Translations under genes and position numbers: made by a program
Source: Pseudomonadota bacterium
GTDB taxonomy: Bacteria > Pseudomonadota > Gammaproteobacteria > Thiotrichales > Thiotrichaceae
Direction: 5' to 3'
Length of the DNA stretch: 35,181 bases
NCBI GenBank assembly: GCA_002747435.1
Contig: PDPH01000025.1
Coordinates: 1 to 35,181 of the forward strand
Part shown: positions 15,937 to 25,220 of the stretch, piece by piece
Layout of the letters: every line of letters begins with the position of its first letter
Position numbering within the stretch: position 1 is the stretch's first letter
The notes under the pieces: generated by a model
Database searches by the model: none
The model's input: only the letters and a program-made list of their open reading frames with translations
Told to the model about the DNA's origin: nothing

Positions 15937-16315
15937 GCTTAGCGAATCCTCCTGAACGAAATGAATAGAGAAAATGGTTGGAAATGACTGGACGTAATTA
16001 CCTCAATTAGCCTAGCCGTTTAGTTAAGCTTACGCATCAGGCATTAAGGTGTGCACCAGCACATGGCTATGCAACAGAACCATTGTTTTTCAGATGCTGC
16101 AAGCAGAGGATCACGAATGGGGATCAACAATACCGCATACCAGTAGCATATACAACAAGCAAGGGGCAACATAAGCTTAGCTGTGTGGTGGAATCAATCA
16201 CCCAAGCCTGCTTGCTTCTGCTATGCGTACAATCATGGGATTGCTGTACGGTCTCCTAGTATTTTATATAAGCCCATCGCCTAGGCTTAAAGCCTGTAAG
16301 TGAATGATTTTTTAA
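15937..16315. other. Intergenic stretch with a possible insertion-sequence end
   Basis: This 379-base gap holds the leader of the DMT transporter (right end near 15950), a word GCTATGCAACAGAACC (16066-16081) resembling the terminal repeat of IS6/IS26-like elements, and a small AGGCTTAAAGCCT palindrome near 16283-16295. One plus-strand frame stays open for about 95 codons (about 16013-16260), but its cysteine-rich translation looks like no known protein and has no ATG start. No gene is called. Confidence 0.4.
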
Positions 16316-17029
16316 CTACTTATCTTTGTGAAGAGGGCGGGGTGGTGTAAAACGATACCCTCTTCCCCAAACAGTATTGAGAAATTTAGGCAATGAAGGC
16401 TTTTCTTCGATTTTTTTACGCAGGCGGTTAATGTGTACATCAATACTGCGATCCAAAGGATGATGGCTATTACCACGTAATGCTTCTGAAATCGCATCGC
16501 GTGTCACGACTTCACCTGCATTATCTAGTAAAAACTGAAGTAAACGTGCTTCAGTGGTAGTTAGCTTAATTCTCTCGCCATTACGAATAAATATTGCATG
16601 CTCTATATCGAAAAAATATTCATAAGCATCGGCTTGAACGTGATGAGAGTAGATACGCAATATATTACGTAAACGTAACAGTAATTCAGTCATATTAAAG
16701 GGCTTGACCAAATAATCAACAGCACCCAGCTCCAAGCCGTTGATCTTGGAATCGATGTTATCTTTTGATGATAAAAGCAACACTGGCAAGCCAGAATGAT
16801 TTTTGGCTAACCATTCTAACCAGTAAAAACCATTCTTACCCGGTAATAAAATATCTAAAATGATCAAGTCAATATTATTTTTAGCTAAAAAATCATCAAT
16901 TCCTTCCCCACATAACAATGAATAAATGCTAAAGCCATGTGTCTCCAGAAATTCCTTCAAAAGACGTTGTAGCACCTCATCATCGTCAATTATCAGTACT
17001 TTACCACCGCTGTCCTTGGAGTTTTGCAT
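16316..17029 (-). CDS. OmpR-family response regulator, orphan
   Basis: This 237-residue two-domain regulator has a receiver (about residues 9-125) with the acidic pocket D15-D17, the phosphoacceptor D59 in LIILDILLPGKNG, S87 and K109 in YLVKPF. A winged-helix DNA-binding domain (about 140-232) carries LTTTEARLLQFLLDNAGEVVTR, the recognition-helix region DRSIDVHINRLRKKIE and the wing motif WGRGYRF. A sensor kinase would phosphorylate D59 and the protein would bind promoter DNA as a dimer. No kinase gene is next to it. The ATG at 17029 begins a normal receiver; an in-frame TTG 19 codons earlier (17086) was rejected. The gene is AT-richer than cysQ and prfC upstream. Confidence 0.9.
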   Translation of the reverse strand: MQNSKDSGGKVLIIDDDEVLQRLLKEFLETHGFSIYSLLCGEGIDDFLAKNNIDLIILDILLPGKNGFYWLEWLAKNHSGLPVLLLSSKDNIDSKINGLELGAVDYLVKPFNMTELLLRLRNILRIYSHHVQADAYEYFFDIEHAIFIRNGERIKLTTTEARLLQFLLDNAGEVVTRDAISEALRGNSHHPLDRSIDVHINRLRKKIEEKPSLPKFLNTVWGRGYRFTPPRPLHKDK

Positions 17030-17166
17030 GATTCCATCTAAAGGGAAACACCCTAATGATTTAAAACAATCTATTATCGCTAACAAATTGCAAAGAAGGG
17101 ACAGTAGTGCAACATTTGTTACAATTTTAATAAATTAAGTATTGAAATTTGCTAATAAATGCTCAT

Positions 17167-17973
17167 TTAATCAGCTAAAAGCTCCGCCCAATTGATAGCA
17201 TCACTACCAAACACTATAAAAGGGGCATTCAATAAGGAATCTTGCTCATTGTAACGCATGGGAGAAAAATCGGTTTGTAGCATTTTTCCACCAGCCTCTT
17301 CTACGATAATTTGCGCAGCCGCAGTATCCCACTCAGAAGTAGGCCCTAAACGTGGGTAAAAATCAGCGCGCCCGTCTGCCACCAGGCAAGCTTTCAAAAT
17401 ACTGCCCATAGATACTAGCTCGTGTGTGCCGACTTTCTCCAATAAAGTTTGCAAAGAAGAGCCTGCATGCGAGCGACTCCCCACAATTGTTAATACATCG
17501 CTTGGTTCTCTTGTTTGAATAGGCTTAGCCTCAGCATTGACCTGCTGTTTGAACGCACCATTTCCCAAACTGGCATACCAAGTAGTCTCCAAAACAGGGG
17601 CGTGTACAACACCTAGCACCGACTCATGCTCATGAATTAAAGCAATCAACACACCAAATTCGCCATTACGTTTGATAAATTCGCGTGTGCCATCTAAGGG
17701 ATCGACCAACCAATAAGTCTGCCATTGTTTACGCTCAGCATAAGGAATTGCCGCAGATTCCTCGGATAAAATAGGGTATTGCGGCGTTAAAGCTTGCAAA
17801 GAGGCCACAATATACCGATGTGAGGCTAAATCAGCTTCTGTCAGTGGTGAGTTATCTTGTTTATTGGTTATTTCCATGCCTGCTTCATTGCGCTCATACA
17901 CCTGCATAATGAGCTTACCGGCTTCACGGGCAATCTCTTTAACAGCAGCGGTCAGTTGTGCTAAATTCTTCAT
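17167..17973 (-). CDS. cysQ: 3'(2'),5'-bisphosphate nucleotidase CysQ
   Basis: This 268-residue member of the inositol-monophosphatase superfamily carries the metal-binding glutamates E71-E72 in ILSEES, the signature DPLDGTREFIKRNGEF (D91, D94) and the late WDTAAAQIIVEEAGG. CysQ removes phosphate from adenosine 3',5'-bisphosphate left by sulfate assimilation and is usually cytoplasmic or inner-membrane-associated. The ATG at 17973 has AGAG eight to nine bases upstream. It follows prfC by 66 bases on the same strand and could share its transcript. Inositol phosphatase is the alternative, but the TREFI motif and length favour CysQ. Confidence 0.92.
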   Translation of the reverse strand: MKNLAQLTAAVKEIAREAGKLIMQVYERNEAGMEITNKQDNSPLTEADLASHRYIVASLQALTPQYPILSEESAAIPYAERKQWQTYWLVDPLDGTREFIKRNGEFGVLIALIHEHESVLGVVHAPVLETTWYASLGNGAFKQQVNAEAKPIQTREPSDVLTIVGSRSHAGSSLQTLLEKVGTHELVSMGSILKACLVADGRADFYPRLGPTSEWDTAAAQIIVEEAGGKMLQTDFSPMRYNEQDSLLNAPFIVFGSDAINWAELLAD

Positions 17974-18039
17974 TTCATTATCACTCTTTTACAGTCAGCC
18001 TTAGGCATTAATAAACCATGATGGATGGGCATATTTATC

Positions 18040-19632
18040 TTATGACGTTGCCACACCATGTTCACGAGTAGCGAGAAATTGCACCTCAGGCCATTTTTCC
18101 ATCGCCATTTGTAGATTGACACGTGTTGGCGCGATATAGACAAGTTCCCCGGCATGATCTAAAGCTAAATTTTGTTCCGCCTTGCGTTTAAATTCTTCGA
18201 ACTTTTTGGTGTCATCAGAAGCCACCCAGCGTGCAGTTTGTACATTGACTGGCTCAAATCGAGCATCGACCTTGTATTCATCTTTAAGTCGCTGAGCAAC
18301 TACATCAAATTGTAATACGCCTACTGCTCCTAAAATCAGATCATTATTCACTAAGGGTCTAAATAATTGTGTTGCCCCTTCTTCACACAGTTCATCTAAG
18401 CCTTTTTGTAATTGTTTTATTTTCAGCGGATCTTTTAGCTGCGCTCGGCGAAATAATTCAGGCGCAAAATTAGGAATGCCTGTGAATTGCAAATTTTCAC
18501 CTTGTGTAAAAGTATCACCAATACGAATACTGCCATGATTATGGATACCAATAATATCGCCTGGATAAGCTTCAACAGCATGCTCACGTTCTGCTGCCAT
18601 AAAAGTTAGCGCATCCGGTATTTTAATTGCCTTACCTAGGCGTACCTGCTTAGCGCGCATGCCTTTTTCAAATTTGCCCGAGCACACTCTGACAAAGGCC
18701 ATACGATCGCGGTGCTGCGGATCCATATTAGCTTGAATCTTAAAGACAAAACCTGTGAAATTTTCTTCACTGGCTTCAACCCGGCGCGAAATCGTAGCGC
18801 GAGACTGTGGGGCGGGCGCATATTCGACAAAATCGTCTAGCAATTCACGAATACCAAAACTATTCAAAGCCGTTCCAAAATAAACAGGTGTTAATTCACC
18901 TTTTAAATAAGCATCCAAATCGAATGCGTGACTAGCGCCCTTGACTAACTCAATTTCTTCGCGCAACTCCTGCGCCTGTGAACCAAATAAACGATCTAAA
19001 TCAGTATTATGGAGTCCTACAATTTCTACATAAGCCTGACGACGTTCAGTATCAGGTTTATAAAGCATAATCTTATCCTGATATAGGTGATAAATGCCCT
19101 TCAAACGTTTGCCCATACCAATCGGCCAAGTAATAGGTGCGCACTGAATCTTCAGTACTGTTTCAACCTCATCTAATAGCTCAATCGGCTCTTTACCTTC
19201 ACGATCTAGTTTATTAATAAAGGTCATAATAGGTGTATCGCGCAAGCGGCAAACTTCCATTAACTTAATGGTACGTTCCTCGACTCCTTTAGCAACATCA
19301 ATCACCATCAAGGCCGAGTCCACCGCAGTCAATACTCGATAAGTATCTTCAGAAAAGTCCTCATGTCCGGGTGTATCCAGCAGATTGACAATACGATTAT
19401 TGTAGGGAAACTGCATAACCGATGAAGTTACTGAAATGCCACGCTCTTTTTCCATAGCCATCCAGTCTGAAGTAGCATGACGTGCAGCTTTACGACCTTT
19501 TACTGTACCCGCCAACTGAATAGCACCTCCAAACAGCAAAATCTTTTCAGTCATGGTGGTTTTACCGGCGTCAGGGTGCGAAATAATAGCGAAAGTACGG
19601 CGACGCGCTGTTTCTTGCAAACGTTCAGTCAT
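18040..19632 (-). CDS. prfC: Peptide chain release factor 3 (RF3)
   Basis: This 530-residue translational GTPase has the standard RF3 length (529). The P-loop [12 protein letters not shown] is at about residues 19-30, the switch II motif is [14 protein letters not shown], and the guanine motif NKLDREG follows. Domain II carries the RF3-specific [19 protein letters not shown], and the C-terminal block has [16 protein letters not shown]3 speeds release of RF1 and RF2 from the ribosome after peptide release, using GTP. A TATACT box lies about 45 bases upstream of the start on the minus strand. cysQ follows closely. Confidence 0.97.
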   Translation of the reverse strand: MTERLQETARRRTFAIISHPDAGKTTMTEKILLFGGAIQLAGTVKGRKAARHATSDWMAMEKERGISVTSSVMQFPYNNRIVNLLDTPGHEDFSEDTYRVLTAVDSALMVIDVAKGVEERTIKLMEVCRLRDTPIMTFINKLDREGKEPIELLDEVETVLKIQCAPITWPIGMGKRLKGIYHLYQDKIMLYKPDTERRQAYVEIVGLHNTDLDRLFGSQAQELREEIELVKGASHAFDLDAYLKGELTPVYFGTALNSFGIRELLDDFVEYAPAPQSRATISRRVEASEENFTGFVFKIQANMDPQHRDRMAFVRVCSGKFEKGMRAKQVRLGKAIKIPDALTFMAAEREHAVEAYPGDIIGIHNHGSIRIGDTFTQGENLQFTGIPNFAPELFRRAQLKDPLKIKQLQKGLDELCEEGATQLFRPLVNNDLILGAVGVLQFDVVAQRLKDEYKVDARFEPVNVQTARWVASDDTKKFEEFKRKAEQNLALDHAGELVYIAPTRVNLQMAMEKWPEVQFLATREHGVATS

Positions 19633-19711
19633 GGTGCTCTAGGGTTCAATTATTTAAGGCAGTAAGAGGCGCAGTATAACGAAAAAGCGTTACGCAGTGA
19701 TACCGCATCGT

Positions 19712-21229
19712 TTAACGCACATGCCGCAATTGGCGCTGCTTACGCCCATCTTGTGTTGGACGGTTTTGGAAGCCTTGCCGTAGGCTAGTCAGAAAAGGTA
19801 TTGCTCCCTTTTGTCCAGTGTGGCTGTAATCTTCTAGCAAGGCTGCTTCTAAGCGCTCTTGCTCAATGTTTAAATCATGCAGAGCAATCTGATGTAAGTA
19901 TTTAAACAAACGCGGCAGAGCTATTTGATGAGTTTGGCCACTATTTTGATAAAGTTGTTCACTTAAAATCCAAAAGCGCCAAAATGGTGCATCGCCCAAT
20001 AATAATGGCAAGGTTTGCTCAAAACGTCCAGAATTGCCAATCAGATCCCAGTAGCGAGCAAAGCGATTCATCTGCTGTAGCGTTTTAAAATCAACGCGGT
20101 CTGTACTTAGTATATTGTAAGGGGGTAAGGGGTTATAGACCATTTGGAAGGCTTCGGTATGGCGAATAATGGGTGTGCCGCGTAGACGTTTCAGAATACC
20201 TACTTGTATTTCATGCGGCTTCAAGCTTATTAAAGTATCAAAGCCTGTCGCAAAACTCTGCAAATCCTCACTTGGCAAGCCAAAGATCAAGTCGGTATGC
20301 AGGTGAGCATGGGTATGTTGACGCAACCACAGCAGATTAGCTTTGGATTTTTTATTGTCTTGCTTGCGGCTGATCAGTGCCTGCACTGTGGGATTGAAGC
20401 TTTGAATGCCTATTTCAAATTGCAAACTACCCGGCGGAAATTGGGTAATACGTTGCTGAAGGGCTTCCGGTAAATGATCGGGTATCAACTCAAAATGTAA
20501 AAAAGTTTGCTCATCCAGTCGCTCCAAAAAAAAATCCAGAATAGTCGTTGTCGTTGCGACTTTTAGATTAAAAGTGCGATCTACAAATTTAAAATGACGC
20601 AGGCCGCGTTGCCACAAGCACTCCATCTCAGTTAAAAAGCGTTCTAGACCAAAAGGCTTAGCCGTTTTATCCAAAGCAGAGAGGCAAAACTCACATTTAA
20701 AGGGACAACCCCGTGACGCTTCGACATAGATAAAGCGATTACGCAAATCTTCATCATGATAAGCGGCATAAGGCAATTGCAAATCATCTAGTGCCAAAGC
20801 CTCCCCTGCTATGATTTTGTTAGTAGGTGTCTTAGCCTTTAATAAAACTGACTCACAATAAAGTCGAAAACGTCGTTCGCCTGCTCCGGTAATCACCGTA
20901 TCTGCCAATTGTGTAATCAATTGCTGTTCAGTTTCATAGCTGACCTCTGGTCCACCCAGTACAATCAACACTTCCGGTGCTAAAGTCTTTAATAATGTCA
21001 CCAACTGTGTCGTTTCAGTAACATTCCAGATATACACACCCAAACCAATAATTTTAGGTTGCTTCGCCAATAATTGCTCAGCCATATCCAATGGTCGCAA
21101 AGCAATGGTAAATTCGACCATCTCGGCTCTGGCTTGCAGGCTGCTACCCAAATTGGCATACAAATAACGCAGACCTAGAGAGGCATGGTTATAACGGGCA
21201 TTTAGGGTGGCAAGAACAATATCCGGCAT
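19712..21229 (-). CDS. B12-binding radical SAM protein with DUF4080 domain
   Basis: This 505-residue protein begins with a cobalamin-binding-like Rossmann domain (about residues 1-140, with IIGLGVYIWNVTET and VLIVLGGPEVSYETE). A radical SAM barrel follows with the cluster motif SRGCPFKCEFCLSALD, giving the CxxxCxxC cysteines near residues 176-183. The C-terminal 130 residues correspond to the DUF4080 extension (RYWDLIGNSGRFE and onward). Members bind a 4Fe-4S cluster and S-adenosylmethionine, and probably cobalamin; the reaction is not known for this subgroup. The ATG follows a weak ribosome-binding site. It lies 79 bases beyond the prfC start region on the same strand. Confidence 0.88.
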   Translation of the reverse strand: MPDIVLATLNARYNHASLGLRYLYANLGSSLQARAEMVEFTIALRPLDMAEQLLAKQPKIIGLGVYIWNVTETTQLVTLLKTLAPEVLIVLGGPEVSYETEQQLITQLADTVITGAGERRFRLYCESVLLKAKTPTNKIIAGEALALDDLQLPYAAYHDEDLRNRFIYVEASRGCPFKCEFCLSALDKTAKPFGLERFLTEMECLWQRGLRHFKFVDRTFNLKVATTTTILDFFLERLDEQTFLHFELIPDHLPEALQQRITQFPPGSLQFEIGIQSFNPTVQALISRKQDNKKSKANLLWLRQHTHAHLHTDLIFGLPSEDLQSFATGFDTLISLKPHEIQVGILKRLRGTPIIRHTEAFQMVYNPLPPYNILSTDRVDFKTLQQMNRFARYWDLIGNSGRFEQTLPLLLGDAPFWRFWILSEQLYQNSGQTHQIALPRLFKYLHQIALHDLNIEQERLEAALLEDYSHTGQKGAIPFLTSLRQGFQNRPTQDGRKQRQLRHVR

Positions 21230-21622
21230 AAAGGCATCACTAGCAGCAATCTAAAGAACGGATCCTAGCAAATCCAATGTCCTCCTGCTGCATGCACTTA
21301 GTCATCCTACCGAATAGCTAGCTAATAAGTGCTATTTATTTTTGATTAATACAAAAAACAAATTGATGAACTTTTCAGCTCTTCAAGGCAACTTAAACAA
21401 AAAATCGCCTTAAAACAGGCCAATAAGAAATATTAATGGCCAAAATACCAGATAAATAGCCATTAAGAATCATGTTGTTAGTTATCTAATATCATCGAAA
21501 AAATGACTGGAACATACGTTCATTAGCATGTTCTTACATGCTAGAGTCGCCGACTCTGGTTTTATGGCTCTTGTCTGTTTTAGCCAAAAAACTTGTTAAA
21601 CAATAAATCAGGTTACTGTTAT
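21230..21622. other. AT-rich divergent region with several hairpins
   Basis: No gene was found in these 393 bases. Near the right end are TAGCATG-TTCTTA-CATGCTA (21524-21543) and, directly following, AGAGTCG-C-CGACTCT (21543-21557), with GAAC-ATAC-GTTC just before them. Further left, AATGGCC at 21435-21441 can pair either with GGCC at 21418-21421 or with GCCATT at 21459-21464. These could belong to a structured leader of the 3D-domain gene. Confidence 0.45.
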
Positions 21623-22018
21623 ATGACTAAGTTTAAATGTTTTCTCATTTGTTCAGCACTGGTATTTGCCGCAAGTGGTACTAGCGCAAAGGAATTAAAC
21701 AAGAAGACAAATAATAGCCTTCGCGTCACGGCAACAGCCTACAATTCTCTCAAAAATCAAACGGATGACACGCCTGACATTGCAGCGTGGGGGGATCATC
21801 TAAAACCAGGTATGAAAGCTATCGCTGTATCACGTGACTTATTACACAAATACGGCCTGAAACATAAAGATAAGGTAAAAATCAGCGGTATGGAAGGTGA
21901 GTACCTTGTACTTGACAAAATGCACCGCCGCTGGGAGAAGAAAATCGACATCTATATGGGTGAAGATCGTAAAAAAGCGCTGCACTTTGGTCGCCGTGAT
22001 GTCACGATAAAATGGTAA
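21623..22018 (+). CDS. Secreted 3D-domain protein (double-psi beta-barrel)
   Basis: This 131-residue protein has a Sec signal peptide (MTKFKCFLICSALVFAASGTSA, cleavage near residue 22). The mature part is a 3D domain: it opens with VTATAYNS (36-43), continues with KAIAVSRDLLHKYGLKHKDKV, and closes with EYLVLDKMHRRWEKKIDIYM (about 94-112) and ALHFGRRDVTIKW. The conserved aspartates D98 and D109 are the kind that name the domain, which is related to the RlpA/MltA barrel acting on peptidoglycan. There is no separate catalytic or LysM domain. The ATG at 21623 has AGG ten bases upstream; the TTG at 21593 was rejected because it would bury the signal peptide. A strong terminator follows. Confidence 0.85.
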   Translation: MTKFKCFLICSALVFAASGTSAKELNKKTNNSLRVTATAYNSLKNQTDDTPDIAAWGDHLKPGMKAIAVSRDLLHKYGLKHKDKVKISGMEGEYLVLDKMHRRWEKKIDIYMGEDRKKALHFGRRDVTIKW

Positions 22019-22040
22019 TAGCCAAGGTTGTTTATTAGCT

Positions 22041-22067
22041 AAAAGCCTGCTTCAGCAGGCTTTTTTA
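22041..22067 (+). terminator. Rho-independent terminator after the 3D-domain gene
   Basis: AAGCCTGC and GCAGGCTT pair around a TTCA loop, followed directly by TTTTTTATT. This is a textbook intrinsic terminator 23 bases past the stop codon. Confidence 0.92.
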
Positions 22068-22097
22068 TTGGGGCTAAGCAGATTATTATCCACTGCT

Positions 22098-23330
22098 ATG
22101 ATGAAAGCGACTTCCTTTTCATACCCCCCACACACCATCACCGGACAAAACTGGGATGTCATTATTGTAGGTGCAGGTGCTGCCGGACTCATGTGTGCGG
22201 CACAGGCAGGACGGCGTGGGAAACGTGTTTTGCTATTGGATAAAGCTGAAAAGATTGGCAAAAAGATTCTAATTTCCGGTGGTGGACGCTGCAATTTCAG
22301 CAATCTGTATATACACCCTAATGCCTATCTGTCACGTAATCCACACTTTTGTAAATCAGCCTTGGCACGTTACACCGTTCATGACTTTCTAACACTGTTA
22401 CGCCAATATCACTTGAGCTGGCATGAAAAAACCTTAGGACAATTATTCTGTGACCAAAAAGCCCCTGCTATTGTGAATATGCTGTGGCATGAGTGCGCCG
22501 CCGTTGGGGTGACTTTAGGCTTGAATACTCAGATAGAGTTACCTATACAACGCACAAGTACTAATGGTTTTGTACTGCATACTTCTCAAGGAACACAGTA
22601 CTGCCAATCTTTGGTCATAGCGACAGGTGGTCCTTCTATTCCGCGCATGGGCTCGACTGACTTTGGTGTACAGCTCGCTAAAAGTATGGGTTTGCATAGT
22701 ATTCCTTTTAAGCCCGCACTGGTGCCATTTACCTTTTCGCCTGAGGTACTACAAGGTCTGTTTGCGGGTTTATCAGGACTTAGCACGGCTGTGCAAGCTT
22801 GTTGTAATAAGGCTTGCTTTCGGGAAAATCTTTTATTTACCCATCGTGGTTTAAGCGGTCCGGCGATGTTACAAGTTTCCTCTTATTGGCAAATGGGTGA
22901 TGCGATTAGCATTGATTTATTGCCTGAGCAAAATGCCGCAGAGTGGTTGCTGCATGCGAAGCAATCCCACCCCAAAACAGAATTAAAAACTATTTTGGCT
23001 AAGGTATTACCGGCGCGCTTGGTGACACGCTTGTGTGAAACTCGCTTTCAAAATCGACCATTGGCACAATATGGTGATAAAGCTCTGCAAAACATAGGCG
23101 AACAGCTCAATCATTGGGTATTGTATCCTTCCGGCACAGAAGGTATGCGTACTGCTGAAGTTGCGCTGGGTGGTGTTGACACTAAAGAATTATCCTCGAA
23201 AACATTTGAGGCGCGTAAAGTACCTGGTTTGTATTTTATTGGGGAAACGGTTGATGTGACTGGCTGGTTGGGAGGCTACAATTTTCAATGGGCTTGGGCT
23301 TCTGGCTGGTGTGCGGGACAAGCCGTATAA
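22098..23330 (+). CDS. HI0933-family (YhiN-like) NAD(P)/FAD oxidoreductase
   Basis: This 410-residue flavoprotein has the Rossmann motif VIIVGAGAAGLMCA near residues 19-32, then VLLLDKAEKIGKKILISGGGRCNFSN, the hallmark of the HI0933/YhiN family. VIATGGPSIPRMGSTDFG and the closing GLYFIGETVDVTGWLGGYNFQWAWASG bind FAD and match the family end. FTHRGLSGPAMLQ lies in the middle domain. The biochemical role of the family is not established. ATGs at 22098 and 22101 are both possible; a TTG at 22068 lies in the terminator of the preceding gene and was rejected. The gene is monocistronic, convergent with the antiporter gene. Confidence 0.9.
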   Translation: MMKATSFSYPPHTITGQNWDVIIVGAGAAGLMCAAQAGRRGKRVLLLDKAEKIGKKILISGGGRCNFSNLYIHPNAYLSRNPHFCKSALARYTVHDFLTLLRQYHLSWHEKTLGQLFCDQKAPAIVNMLWHECAAVGVTLGLNTQIELPIQRTSTNGFVLHTSQGTQYCQSLVIATGGPSIPRMGSTDFGVQLAKSMGLHSIPFKPALVPFTFSPEVLQGLFAGLSGLSTAVQACCNKACFRENLLFTHRGLSGPAMLQVSSYWQMGDAISIDLLPEQNAAEWLLHAKQSHPKTELKTILAKVLPARLVTRLCETRFQNRPLAQYGDKALQNIGEQLNHWVLYPSGTEGMRTAEVALGGVDTKELSSKTFEARKVPGLYFIGETVDVTGWLGGYNFQWAWASGWCAGQAV

Positions 23331-23356
23331 AAAATTAAGTGAAACCAAGCTTGCTT

Positions 23357-23395
23357 GCTACAGATACAGCCTCACACCAGCACTGTCTTTGTAGC
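23357..23395. terminator. Imperfect hairpin between convergent genes
   Basis: GCTACAGATACAG (23357-23369) pairs with CTGTCTTTGTAGC (23383-23395) with one mismatch and one G-T pair. It lies between the HI0933-family gene and the antiporter gene and could serve both mRNAs, but no T-tract follows on either side. Confidence 0.4.
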
Positions 23396-23434
23396 AACTC
23401 AGCCTACTTAAATCTCGCACTTGCTGTGTTGTTC

Positions 23435-24682
23435 CTATTGCTCATGTTTGATCAAGCGCCCTACGGTCAAACCTTGCACCAAAATCGAAAATAGCACAAT
23501 CACATAAGTCATCACCAAAATAGACTCACGCTCTGCTCCTGCGGGTAAAGATAAGGCCAAGGCAACCGAAATGCCTCCACGTAAGCCCCCCCAAGTTAAA
23601 ATACGTATCACACGGGGTGTAAAAGTGCGTCTTTTTTTCATTAACGCAATGGGTATACCAACTGCAATAAAGCGTGCCAGTAGGGTAACGGGAATCATAA
23701 TAAGACCCGCCCAGATATAATTCAGCTTCAAGGTCAGTACTAATAATTCCAATCCAATCAACACAAATAAAATGGCATTTAAGATTTCATCCACCAATTC
23801 CCAAAACATATCCAAATGCTCACGGGTTTTATCTGACATGGCAAAACGACGACCTGAATTACCGATCATTAGACCGGCCACTACAATCGCAATTGGCCCT
23901 GAAATATGCAGTGCCATGGCAGCAGAGTAGCCACCAAGTACCAAAGCAAGGGTAATCAATAACTCAACCTGATAGTTATCAATACTAGCCAGCATTTTAT
24001 AGGCTACATAGCCTGTTAGCAGGCCAAAACCAACGCCACCCATCGCTTCTTTAATAAATAAAGTGAGCACACCTCCAACACTCAGATCAGCATGTCCTTC
24101 GCTATGTGCCCCACTAGCCACAAAGCCCAGCAATACCAGAAAAACCACCACTGCCACACCGTCATTAAACAGCGATTCGCCCGCAATTTTGGTTTCTAAC
24201 GATTTAGGTGCGCCGACACTTTTCAAAATACCTAATACTGCGATCGGGTCTGTCGGTGCGATTAATGCGCCAAATAATAAGCAATATATCAGCGGTATTT
24301 GTAGCCCTAAAACAGGCAATAAATAGTAAGCAGCAACACCTACTAAAAAGCTTGAAGTCACCACACCCACGCTAGCCAACACAGCCACCACCCATTTTTC
24401 ACGGGCTAGGTCTTCCAAATTGACGTGCAAAGCCCCAGCGAATAGCAACGCACTCAGCATGCCTTGCATCAGTGTTTCATTAAAATCAATACTTGTTAAA
24501 ATAGTCTGGGCATAATCATCCAGATGAAAGCCTAAATAGCCTGAGATAATCAAGACTAAAGATAAGATGACTGAAATCAATAATAGACCAATGGTGCTTG
24601 GTAACTTAATCCATTGCGCATTGATATAACTAAAAATAGCTGTCAGTGAAACGAGTATGGCTAGGACATTAACAATGCTCAT
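23435..24682 (-). CDS. Na+/H+ antiporter, CPA1 (NhaP-like) family
   Basis: This 415-residue inner-membrane protein has about 12-13 hydrophobic helices. CPA1 motifs are clear: the transport-site aspartate in GALIAPTDPIAVLGIL, the ESLFNDGVAVVVFL helix, ISGPIAIVVAGLMIGN, and the late LTWGGLRGGISVALALSLP. Such proteins exchange cytoplasmic Na+ (or K+) for protons and help control pH and sodium. The ATG at 24682 has AGGA six bases upstream; the frame extends further, but the other starts (24688, 24754) fit the ribosome-binding site poorly. It has no long C-terminal cytoplasmic tail. It diverges from the NifX-like gene. Confidence 0.9.
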   Translation of the reverse strand: MSIVNVLAILVSLTAIFSYINAQWIKLPSTIGLLLISVILSLVLIISGYLGFHLDDYAQTILTSIDFNETLMQGMLSALLFAGALHVNLEDLAREKWVVAVLASVGVVTSSFLVGVAAYYLLPVLGLQIPLIYCLLFGALIAPTDPIAVLGILKSVGAPKSLETKIAGESLFNDGVAVVVFLVLLGFVASGAHSEGHADLSVGGVLTLFIKEAMGGVGFGLLTGYVAYKMLASIDNYQVELLITLALVLGGYSAAMALHISGPIAIVVAGLMIGNSGRRFAMSDKTREHLDMFWELVDEILNAILFVLIGLELLVLTLKLNYIWAGLIMIPVTLLARFIAVGIPIALMKKRRTFTPRVIRILTWGGLRGGISVALALSLPAGAERESILVMTYVIVLFSILVQGLTVGRLIKHEQ

Positions 24683-24803
24683 GCGCATTCCTTGAATAAT
24701 TATTGTTGAGTGTGTGTATTGTGAAGGATTGCCAATCCGCAATGCAAACGCCAATAAATGACTTTAAAGTCGTGTCCTGTCATCTCTGTATAAGGATTTC
24801 ACC

Positions 24804-25118
24804 ATGAAAATTGGTGTTAGCAGCCAAAATTTTCGCACAATTACTGGTCATGCAGGCAAGAGCCGTCGTTTTATTATCTTTAGCGCAACGACAGATAAGG
24901 AAGCACAAGAGACTGAGCGCCTAGACTTGCCTATGGAAATGTCTATTCATGCTTGGGATGGACAAAGCGAACATCCTTTATTCGCATTGGACTATGTGAT
25001 TACCGCTAGCTGTGGTGAGGGTTTTATACGCAAACTCGCTAGCCAAGGCGTCACCGTAAAGCTTACGGAAGAAACTGACCCACTGACTGCGGTAAAATCT
25101 TTGCTGGCCACCTTGTAG
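24804..25118 (+). CDS. NifX/NifB-domain small protein (dinitrogenase cofactor-binding fold)
   Basis: This 104-residue, single-domain protein has the NifX/NafY/NifB-C ribonuclease H-like fold. It opens MKIGVSSQNFRTITGHAGKS and continues RRFIIFSA, with DYVITASCGEGFIRKLASQGV as the glycine-rich central block and VKLTEETDPLTAV near the end. Relatives bind iron-molybdenum cofactor precursors or related metal clusters. No nif gene is nearby, so a nitrogenase role is unsupported; stand-alone members occur in many non-fixing bacteria. AAGGA lies eight bases before the ATG. It diverges from the antiporter gene. Confidence 0.85.
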   Translation: MKIGVSSQNFRTITGHAGKSRRFIIFSATTDKEAQETERLDLPMEMSIHAWDGQSEHPLFALDYVITASCGEGFIRKLASQGVTVKLTEETDPLTAVKSLLATL

Positions 25119-25220
25119 GAAAAGCAAATATGGCTAAAATCATGCCATGTTCGCCCTCAATTTCCTGCTATTCCTCCATCAATTGTTGTTGAAACAGAAA
25201 TAGCTGCGAAGACCTTACGT
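25119..25220. other. Intergenic stretch beside a transposase remnant
   Basis: With the remnant at 25221-25316 and the bases to 25418 this makes a 300-base gap without an intact gene. Apart from the remnant I see nothing recognisable; part of it may be further decayed insertion-sequence DNA. Confidence 0.35.

Noticed and set aside
15961..16260. A plus-strand frame open for about 95 codons in the gap before the response regulator
   Set aside because: It has no ATG or ribosome-binding site, and its cysteine-rich translation resembles no protein family I know. It is probably a chance open frame.
24804..25118. Reading the NifX-like gene as evidence for nitrogen fixation
   Set aside because: Stand-alone NifX-fold proteins are common in non-fixing bacteria and no other nif gene is present here.
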